From contig WSYH01001200.1 in the NCBI GenBank assembly GCA_036426205.1, positions 62,001 through 126,000 on the forward strand: DNA of 64,000 bases, read 5' to 3'. The notes under the pieces are model-generated. The model searched no databases. It saw nothing but the letters and a program-made list of their open reading frames with translations, and had not been told where the DNA came from. The position numbers and the translations under genes were made by a program. This document shows, piece after piece, positions 56,141 through 64,000 of this stretch; within the stretch, counting starts at the first letter, position 1, and each line of letters opens with the position of its first letter. Source of the DNA: Ascaphus truei. Its lineage: Eukaryota; Chordata; Amphibia; Anura; Ascaphidae.

Positions 56141-59089
56141 AAATTACTGAACTCAAGCAGAAAACCAAATGCCTTTGCTGAAGCCAGAAAATGGGCAGCT
56201 AGCAAGCATTGTTCCTGGTGTAAAGAACCCCACCACATAGAGCAGTGTCCCTTCAGACTTTATTCAGACGATGAGAGTGAATGCATACACAGTACTGCTA
56301 ATATTGTAAAACTTACCCAAGGTAAGAAAAAGTCTACAAAGAGGCCTGTGAGAGCTACAACCTCTATAAGCAAAATATGCCCACCTGTAGGACTACAACC
56401 ATTTGGGGTTCTAGCAAATACAGTGGCAACAGCTGCAATAGCGCCTCCTGAGGTCAGGAAGAAAAATACACCTGATAGCCCCAAAATGGAGGACAAGGTT
56501 AAGCATTCCTGTAATGAACCCTACCCCACGGAAGAGTGGCCCTTCCAGTCCGATGAGGAGGAAGACATCTCTTATGGCGAAGCCAAACCGAGTCACACCC
56601 ACAAAACACCCCAATAATGGTGGGGGTGCCTGAACTCGGTACGAACCGAAAAGACCGCTCCCTATGATGACGAATATGATCATCAGGAGAAAGAGCGGGA
56701 GCAGCGGGTCACCAAATATTTCCGTCAGCTATTACAGTTGCAAAAAAAGCAGGGTGAATCCAGTGACGCTGCCAAAATTTCAAATGAAGATGGAGACCCC
56801 CGTATTCCTGAGGGGACAGTGTCATCCAAAACAAAAAGGCGAAAAAAGAAAAGCGGTTCTTCACTTACCGTGGAAGGAACAGACACATCTGCAGATCTTG
56901 CGGAGGAAAAGGGGGTCCGAAATGCCCTGCAGCCTAGAGAAAACTGAGAAGTCGTCCTGCGGATGACCGAATATCCAGAGGGCCCAAGGCAGAAGTCGTG
57001 TACCCCAAAGAAGTGTCTGTCCAGTGCTAATAGTGAGGAACCCTCAACCAACCATCCCAGGGAAGCGGAGCCAGAACCAGTGAGTGACGATCCCTTGACC
57101 AGCCCTGGTGATGCCCTGAAGGTTGCCAGGCGTGACTGTGATCTGCTCCGGGAACAATTGAAACTGAAGAAAGATGATTGCGCAGAGCTACTGAAAAATA
57201 ACGTGAAGCTACAGAAAGATGTGCTCACAATGTAATCTTTGGCCAGGACAGAATTGGACGATCTCAAGACTGAGCTAGATACTGCAAACGCTACTATTAC
57301 CGCCATGGATGAAAAGCAGAGCCAATCTGATAAAATGATGGCTAAGCTGAAGCGGAAGTATGAGGAGGCACTGAAGGAGATGACAGTCTTTCAGCAAGAG
57401 GTTCACACTCTTCGTGTAGAGCTGAATGCCTCACAACAGGAGGTCAACAGTGTCCAGACAGAGCTGGTCGTATCTCAGAAGGCGGTTCATACACTCCGCA
57501 GAGCACTGGATGCCTCACATCATGAGATCAACAGCTGCCGCACAGAACTGGAATTCTCCAGAAAGGAACTTCACAGTCTCACTGAGGAGCTGGACATTTC
57601 AAAGAAAACTATCCTCCATCTTAACTTAGATCTCAAAGTCTCTCAGAAGGAGCTTCAGAACCTAAACCTGGAGATGGAAGTCTCACGCCAGGAGACAGCC
57701 CGCCTCCAAGCAGATGTGCAAAAATGGACGGTGGACTGCAAGTAGGCCCTGAATAGTACAAAGACTGAAAAAGGAGAAAATGTAAGATTAAAAAAAGAAA
57801 ATTCGGAGTTGACAAAACACGTCAATGGAAAGAATGAAAAGCTGCACGAGCTTGAAAAAATAAAGAAACGGTTGGAAGATGAAGAATTTGAAGCAGAGCA
57901 CCGACTGAAGAACCAACTGCAAGGTCTGCGTACACACCTCCAGAATGTCGAGGAGAAGCAGCGAAATCTGCAGGAAGAAAATCTGCAGGCTGCTAAGTAA
58001 ATACAAGTGCTGCAGGAACGTCTGATTACCCAGTGCGTCCTTGCAAAGCAGCAGGATAAACTGAAGGCTACCTTGACCATCACCAAAGCATCGCTAGAGG
58101 CTAAGCTTAGAGGACAGGTGACTCGGTACAAGAGGGAGCGCAAAAAGGTCCAGAAACTGAGACGACTATCTGCGGCCCAAGCGAAGAAGTTAACAGTGCT
58201 CCACAAAATAAAGAATGATAGGTGGAAGCAATCTCAGAGAAAGCACAGGGAAGAAATAAAGACCCTGAAAGGAGAATGGCAGGAAACACTCAAGAAACAG
58301 AGTGAGACTCTGCAGCCCAGTAACTTACAGATGCCTCCAATACGGGAAAAGGTATTGGCTCTGTCCAAGCATCGGTATCCCACAGTAACCAAAAGCCCGT
58401 GAGGACAAGGGTACAGTGAGAGCTTGGGACACCACTCACCTTCAAAACAAGATTACAAAGTTTGAGCCACTAAGAAAGCACTAGCTAAACCTGCAACCGC
58501 CCAACAGGTAACAAACAGTGGTAGGAGTGCAGAATCAAAGCCAGAAGAATCCTTAGCTGAGGAAGCTGAAAAGATAGGACATTCTCTGGAAATGGAGCTG
58601 GAATCGCAACTCAATCCCAAAGAAGCTGATCTGGCGACTACATTGATTGGGAAAAGTGCAGCAAGACAGCTTCAAGAACTGAGGGCTCAAGAGGCTGTTC
58701 TTGGGCGCTCTTGTGATACCAGGAAATGGACATTTGGTGCTAAAGTGGAGCACATGGGAAGGATGTCGAGAGAGAGCGATTTGCATAGGCGCTCTGCGAC
58801 CGTCGCCATACAGTCTGCCTACAAAAAGAGGAGTGTCCGACACAGGGGAAGGCTCAGGACCACGTGGTCAGTAAAAAGAATGTACTTAGGAAAAGTTCTC
58901 CTTGAGCGACTGAGGACTGCTGATCTCAAGCACCTTCTGGGGGAGACACACCTAAACTGGAGGAAGGGCTCCAATCCCAGCAGGACTGAGCAATCCCATC
59001 GGATTAACACAGCAGGGGTCCCTGGCAGTCCCATTCAGTTTGAAAGCCCCAATATGGGTAGAGTTAAACTTGGGTCAGAGGGCACCTGA
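56141..59089 (+). pseudogene. Retroelement-encoded zinc-knuckle and coiled-coil protein, seven internal stops
   Basis: One frame is maintained for nearly 3 kb, broken only by stops (about 56615, 56945, 57233, 57743, 57998, 58400 and 58463) and by no clear frameshift. The N-terminal part has a zinc knuckle (CSWCKEPHHIEQC, 56210-56248), then a basic/proline-rich linker and acidic patches (SDEEEDISY). From about 57100 to 58320 it is a long coiled coil with strong heptads: repeated ELxxSxxELxxLxxEL units near 57400-57720, then lysine/arginine-rich helices. The last part (58560-58980) is basic; the final 30 residues come from another repeat. There is no protease or polymerase. It could be a Gag-type protein of a non-autonomous element or a captured host gene. 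I do not recognise it as a named gene. Confidence 0.55.
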
Positions 59090-59104
59090 TGAGCCCTCCG
59101 GCAG

Positions 59105-59213
59105 ACATGGAATCCCTGATTGCGCCGGCCATTTAAAAAAAAAATCGCGATCCCGGTTATAACGCGGTGTCATTCTGTGGCCCCCAAGCACCGCGTTATA
59201 ATGGGTTCAGCTG
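59105..59213. repeat. End of the TIR family at 38273
   Basis: The words cggttataacgcggtgtc, caccgcgttataatgggt and tcagctgta match the ends and near-end text of 38273-39581. Only one end is present, so it is a fragment. Confidence 0.55.
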
Positions 59214-59276
59214 TATTAAGCAGAGATTTTTTTCACTGAACACTACAGCGCTAGTAATAGGTTTTAAACTTTTTTT

Positions 59277-60680
59277 GTGTTTTGTTATATGTCAATGAAA
59301 TTTATTTATTTTCAATTAGTAGAGGAGTGTGCATTGACAGGGATCCTTTCTCTCACGTGTTGTGAATTTCATAAAAGAACAGGGAATGATAATTGGGGTA
59401 AAAGTTATTCACGTAATCCTCAACATTGTAATCATTATTCGACTCCTAACTGGAATACGAATAATTATAGAGGACGGGACCATAAAAGATCTTATCCAAA
59501 ACAGAAATATGAAAAATGGAGAGAATATGAACCTACTGTAGGGTCCCCAGGAATTATGGGTACCAATCTAGGCCACAAGAACCCTCTGAACCCACTGTAC
59601 CCCAGGCAGGGTGATGCAGATGTCTTTCTGATTCTCCTTTTTTAGGAGAAAATGAGTCTACAGAAGATCAATATCTTGCAACAAGAACCGCCAAATAACC
59701 TGTGGCTCCATTCAAACAGATTCAACTCATTGAGAGAGGTATCCAAAATTGCATCTCCATTGAAGAGAAAAAGAAAAAGTGGAGAGGAACCAGAGGGGGG
59801 AGAGGGTGTATTAAAAAAAGAAAATGAAGTATAACCAGTAGGGATATTCAATCTGAGCAATTTGGAACTTTCTCAAGGTCAGATTTCTGTTCTAAATAAA
59901 GGATTGCATTTTGCACCAAATATAGGGCTTAATTCATTGAATTTGTTTATTGATGTCCACAAATACAGTACCTTAGAAAGGTAACTCTTAAAATATATAT
60001 TTTTTAAACAGAGTGCGGAAGTTAGGAACTATCAATATGATACATCATTATTTATTTAACAGTACGGATTAATATGTCCATTCAAACCTCAAGCCAAAAT
60101 CTACGTTTTATCCACAGTTCTGTAAAGGAAATGTTGTGTAACTGTTCTTCCAAATGATAACTAGTAACTTTGAGAAACTTCAACAACAGGACTGTAAAAA
60201 TAAAAAGAAATTTTATTTAATAAAAAATGGAACATCAAGCTCTTTTAGAACTTCAGTCTAGTCAAGAAATTGTTATAAAACAAGCCGACAAGGGAGGAGG
60301 GATTGTAATTATGTCCTGGGAAGACTATTTGAAGGAAGCTAACAGAATTTTGGGTGATACAACGACCTATAAAATTTTGAATAGCGATCCCATAAATCCC
60401 ATTCACAAGAAACTAGATAAAATACTTCTAGATGGGAAACAAATAAGGGATCATTAATAATTCGGAATTTCAATATTTATTCAATACATTTCTGAAACTT
60501 CCCATATTCTATTTTATTCACAAAGATAAGCCAAAACCGGAAGGCAAACCGATTATATAAAGAATCAATTAAACCACACAAAACTTGTCGGAGTATATCA
60601 ATCTTTTCCTGCAAAAATATGTAGTCGAACTCCCTTCCTATTTAAGGGATACAATCCAGGTAATCAATTTAATCGAGCAA
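59277..60680 (+). pseudogene. Penelope-like element, 5' half, degenerate
   Basis: Pieces of a PLE protein follow in order: LSNLELSQGQISVLNKGLHFAP (from about 59850), then QEIVIKQADKGGGIVIMSWEDYLKEA (60227-60340), then DTIQVINL at the palm start (60640-60675). The best surviving frame is 60227-60457. The PADKGG-type block followed by a DY..EA helix is the family's N-terminal signature. The reading continues beyond the nested insertion at 61255. Stops and shifts are frequent. Confidence 0.65.
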
Positions 60681-60682
60681 TG

Positions 60683-61252
60683 AAAAAGAGATTGGAGTAT
60701 AATACTCCCTAGCGGCCCCACTTCAGCCGAATCCAGCAGTAATACAGTTGTAATTGTTTCTTTATAATACTTCTCAGGGACGTCCCATATGTGGAATTTA
60801 ACCCCTTGTTGTCTCATAAATAAATAACAGTGTTAAAGTCTCCCCAATAGCCTCTGACCCAAGGAATATCTTGCATGGGGTAAACTCAAATGAAACAGAC
60901 TCACTGTTTGATTTGAGAAAGGGCTCCTGGACGTCAGCGTGCTCCAACCGGGATAAACGTGGCTAGTGGATAGATGAAGAACTCAGGCGGTGCATCTGCT
61001 CACGAGAAGAAATGCTGCAGACGGGACTCTTTACTGGTAAACAGCTTTATTGGCACATAGCAGCCGAAAAAGACACACTCATGCATTTTGCGTGTCACTC
61101 CGCGCTTTATCAAGCGAAACGCATAAGAGTGTGTCTTTTTCGGCTGCTATGTGCCAATAAAGCTATTTACCAGTAAAGAGTCCTGGTCTGCAGCATTTCT
61201 TCTCGTGAGCAGATGCACCGCCTGAGTTCTTCTCCTATCCACTATCCAAATT
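60683..61252. mobile_element. Insertion with long inverted repeat and a 14-bp target duplication, inside the PLE
   Basis: The target word aatttaatcgagca stands just before (60667-60680) and just after (61255-61268) the insert. Most of the insert is a near-perfect inverted repeat: 60985-61090 (gcggtgcatctgctcacgag) pairs with 61125-61232 (ctcgtgagcagatgcaccgc). The loop carries cgctttatcaagcgaaacgc, a short stem followed by GAAACGC as in PLE tails. A long target duplication of this type suggests retrotransposition, not cut-and-paste. Confidence 0.65.
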
Positions 61253-61254
61253 TA

Positions 61255-61400
61255 ATCGAGCAGATGGATTGTGAAAAAGATTTTATTTTTATAACATGTG
61301 ATGGGACTTCATTGCACATGAGCATTAAGCATAATAGAGGTTTACAAGCAATATAATAATTTCTTTAAAAAAATGTATCACTGAAAAATAAACAATTGCC
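61255..61400 (+). pseudogene. Continuation of the Penelope-like element after the insertion
   Basis: Reads QMDCEKDFIFITCDGTSLHMSI, then HNRGLQAI: the CDVxSLYTSIPHxxGL block of the PLE reverse transcriptase. The catalytic aspartate of this motif is kept (TCDGTSL). Confidence 0.6.
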
Positions 61401-61489
61401 TTTCTAATCTTGGCAATAGAATTTACAAATGCAGCAGCCAGGATTTGGCCATTTCTCGAAAACAAATTTGAGATCTCCCCGAGATCCTC

Positions 61490-61870
61490 ACTAGATTTAC
61501 CGCAGCAGACTAATGGCCCATCAGTTTAACACAGCAGGGGCCCCCGCTGGGTTAATCAGACTGGTGTCTACCTGTCTGTAAGAGATGCGCAGTAAGAGAT
61601 AGATTGAATCATTCACTGTACCTGCGCGCCTCTAACAGGCGATCACAGTGGTTTTATTTAATTTTAACATTACAGTATTGTAGCTGGGGGTTTCTGGAGC
61701 TGAACAACATTGATTTTGGTCCGGCGACCCCCTACTTCTAGAGTTACCGGCCCCAGTATGTGGTGCCAGTATCCCAGCAATGTTAAATTCCTGTGGGTCA
61801 CGTGGGATTCAAATTCTGCAGGAGAATACTGGCACCCCAAAAGCTGTTCTGTCAGAGAGACCCTGTTAAA
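61490..61870. repeat. Interspersed repeat shared with 46740-47165 and 41300-41520
   Basis: The words ttaacacagcagggg(c/t)cc, tgtctgtaagagatgcgcag, tacagtattgtag and ctggcacccc recur near 46850-47100 and 58995-59030, some inverted. It holds the third CACGTG-centred palindrome (61765-61842). Confidence 0.6.
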
Positions 61871-61879
61871 CTTGTGCTG

Positions 61880-63010
61880 CATATATTCACTCCGAGTATT
61901 ATCCCTTGCAGATTATATTAACCCACATGGATTAATCTGAGCAGGCACAAAACCTTTCATCACCATGCTTTTTTTAAGGATGGTTTGTTTGGGACCCTCA
62001 AAATCTGAAACCTCACAAACCTAGGGTGTCCAGATCCCTATAGAACAAACTTAAAAACACTTAAACCAGACCATTAGTTTGTACTTGGATCCGAATCCAG
62101 GACAGAAACAATTTAAATAACATTTACTCCTTACGCCCCTGACTGTCTGAAGCACCCATGTGGCTTAGAGGGGTTTAAGAGGACATGAGGAGGGACCACT
62201 CTCTTCAAATACTGCCCCATAAAATTCCCCCCAAGTGTGTCCCTAAATCCAGTGCAGCAATAGGAACCACAGGGTCACTACATCTTTGATGGTTCCTGTA
62301 CCTTGCCTCCTTTGACACAAGGATCCAATACATTAAGAGAGGGCACACATTAACTCTTGGAGTGGCAGGTAACCCCAGAAGACTTTAAAGCTGCATTGGA
62401 AGAGTTAAGGACACTCCTTCCATTTCTCTCTATTCCCCCATGCTACTCTTTCTCCCTCCCCCTATATAACTCTTCCCATTCTTGTCCTGCCACATTTCCT
62501 GTCATCCCATACCACTTTCTTCTCCCCTTCCATGTCACCTTCTCTTCCCCTTCATGTCACTCTTCCCCACACATTACACTCCACACTCTCCCCTCCAACA
62601 TCATATACAGTGTGCATGTGTGTATATATATACTGTACATATATTGGAAAAAATGGCTACACACACAAAGGGTAATGCCTATAAAATGGTTTTGGTGGTG
62701 CACAGTAGAGGGAACGAGGTATATGAGAAGGTTCCCTTGGGGACTGAAACAAAAGGCTTTAGTCTACACTCTGAAAACGTAAATTACACCTCTTTTTCAT
62801 CTGCTGTGCTGGTACATTGGATCACTCTTGTGATTAGTTTGACTTATACACACACACATATACCGGTATATACACATACACATACAAGGGGAGTGCACAA
62901 AAATGCTAATAGTGTGATATTGTTTTTTTCACTCTGTCATAAACAATGCATTGTAAGTATTACTCGCATATTCAACAATAATAAAAAAGCATATTAGTAT
63001 ATACTGTTAG
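61880..63010. other. Non-coding tract
   Basis: No supported gene. CT-rich sequence at 62420-62600 gives spurious frames of 141 and 171 codons. Near 62880-63000 the words gtgtgatattgttttt and aataaaaaagc resemble the repeat at 31780. Confidence 0.5.
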
Positions 63011-63159
63011 ATCTTTTCAACCATGGCCTAGTTCTGTCATTGTTCCAATTAATATGGGTTTCCAGCAGTAAACCCTGTTCCAAAGAAGTCTGCTCAGAGG
63101 TTTGAAAGTATTGAAGCCAAAGAGGGACAAGATTATCCAAAATTTAACGTTCGTAGCCA

Positions 63160-63230
63160 TTTCACATTATGCGCTTCATGGTTATACTACTTCATCATGG
63201 GTAATGACTGCCGGGATATCCATCCATTCC
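63160..63230 (-). ncRNA. Hammerhead-like PLE tail motif
   Basis: Minus strand: cccatgatgaagtagtata, then accatgaagcgcataatg. ATGATGAA is the best-kept first core half in the window. The GAAA of the second half has become GAAG, so it is probably inactive. Confidence 0.4.
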
Positions 63231-63659
63231 TTTTATAGTAAACATAACTGAACCTCATTGGTTGATGTTTTCAATATACAACAGTTACAGCATTCGTAAT
63301 TCATATACATCTTTTTTTTTAAATGTATCCATATTAAGTGGCTCTCACAGATATAAAAATACAAAATGTCACAAAATCAATCACTGTAACAGTAGTAGAA
63401 TTTAAAAAAAATTAAAAAAACAGAGAGAGAAAGCAGAGGGAGGAAGAGGGAGAAAAAAGGCAATTTAACTAATCTACCCCTGGGATCATAACGTTGTGGC
63501 ATATTGCAACTGCAAATTATCTACCTCATAAAGCTTTTTGAATCAACGCTAAAAAATTAGAAGTAATAAAGAACACATACAAGTATATGCAAATTAATAT
63601 ATAATATAAAAATAAAAAATACTGTAGCACTCTCTATAAATAAGGTTTAAATCCATCAA

Positions 63660-63730
63660 GCACGCATAAGGGGTCAAATACAGAAAAAGGAAGCAACGTT
63701 TAGGACCTCCCAGTCCTTTATCAAGCTCCT
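63660..63730 (-). ncRNA. Hammerhead-like PLE tail motif
   Basis: Minus strand: gcttgataaaggactgggag, then gtcctaaacgttgcttcc. The stem ggac/gtcc is intact and is followed by TAAACGTTG, where the family has GAAACGTTG. Confidence 0.4.
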
Positions 63731-63739
63731 ACCTCAATG

Positions 63740-64000
63740 TGCTGCACACTGGGTACATATATAGTGAATAAGACACAAATTAATCAATCACAGATGGTAC
63801 TAGAATTTGAAACTCCCACCCTTGTATGGTGGCTGAAAGAGATCATTCTCACAATAGCTATGTGTGCAGTGGCTAATCGAAGAGAAGTGGTGCAACCTGA
63901 ACAAGGGGATCAAAAATTATATATAGGTGTAGTGGGTGACAAAGGCTGAAGCCCACATTTTTATGGAAAATGGGTGGTGCTCAAGTGCTTGGTCCTGTCT
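63740..64000. other. Non-coding sequence to window end
   Basis: A 70-codon frame at 63737-63949 has no recognisable domain. Nothing else seen. Confidence 0.5.

Noticed and set aside
56725..58206. Long minus-strand frames (193 and 183 codons) rich in serine, phenylalanine and leucine
   Set aside because: They are the antisense of the coiled-coil gene, whose glutamate- and lysine-rich codons rarely give stops on the other strand.
62357..62997. Two overlapping plus-strand frames of 141 and 171 codons
   Set aside because: They start in CT-rich text and have no domain; frame openness follows from composition.

Overview
This window looks like a stretch of vertebrate nuclear genome, most likely amphibian (probably a frog). 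It is AT-rich, mostly non-coding and packed with interspersed repeats. The only convincing host-gene sequence is one coding exon at 52880-53113. It carries the start of a type II classical cadherin that I recognise as CDH12 (cadherin-12): signal peptide, propeptide, furin site and the first EC1 strand with two tryptophans, ending at a consensus splice donor. The rest of that gene must lie beyond the window. The amphibian call is an inference from the repeat mix and the cadherin match, not from a diagnostic marker.

Layout. 1-8.5 kb holds LTR-type remnants, a GC-rich inverted-repeat element, a duplicated 110-bp segment and a Penelope-like (PLE) C-terminal fragment. 8.5-11.5 kb holds a decayed PLE with reverse transcriptase, a GIY-YIG-type end, a hammerhead-like tail and flanking direct repeats; a GC-rich element is nested in it, and a forkhead-domain relic follows. 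13-15.4 kb has two small DNA-transposon elements. 16-23.8 kb has large LTR-like blocks in opposite orientations. They flank a structured repeat with four perfect TGACGTCA sites in serial palindromes, followed by repeated hairpins and exon-like pieces. 24-30.9 kb is the most interesting part. An intron-containing Tc1/mariner-type transposase (minus strand) lies back to back with a second, unrelated gene (plus strand) across a 0.25-kb gap with two outward TATA-like boxes. A second, more decayed transposase copy sits beside it. 32.5-36 kb and 48.7-49.7 kb are quiet AT-rich DNA. 38-41 kb has nested terminal-inverted-repeat elements and microsatellites. 41.3-47 kb is a multi-kilobase inverted repeat interrupted by a 1.6-kb LTR-like insertion with a 5-bp target duplication. 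47.2-48.7 kb is a dead L2-type LINE. 49.7-51.2 kb has a solo LTR with perfect 5-bp duplications and a partial LTR. 54.8-59.1 kb is an LTR element whose interior is one long frame coding a zinc knuckle and coiled coil, with no polymerase. 59.2-61.4 kb is a second PLE fragment with a nested insertion.

How the parts work together. The 24-30 kb block reads as one mobile unit: a six-exon transposase (a non-coding leader plus five coding exons) and a proline/serine-rich, repeat-containing second protein with a possible BEN-like C-terminus, both now lightly damaged. The conserved intron positions in the neighbouring copy suggest the introns belong to the element family. Several PLE-type tails with the ATGAA...GAAAC signature recur on both strands and suggest a family of ribozyme-tailed retroelements active in this genome. 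I found no convincing tRNA, rRNA or CRISPR feature. All family calls were made by eye; no database search was run.
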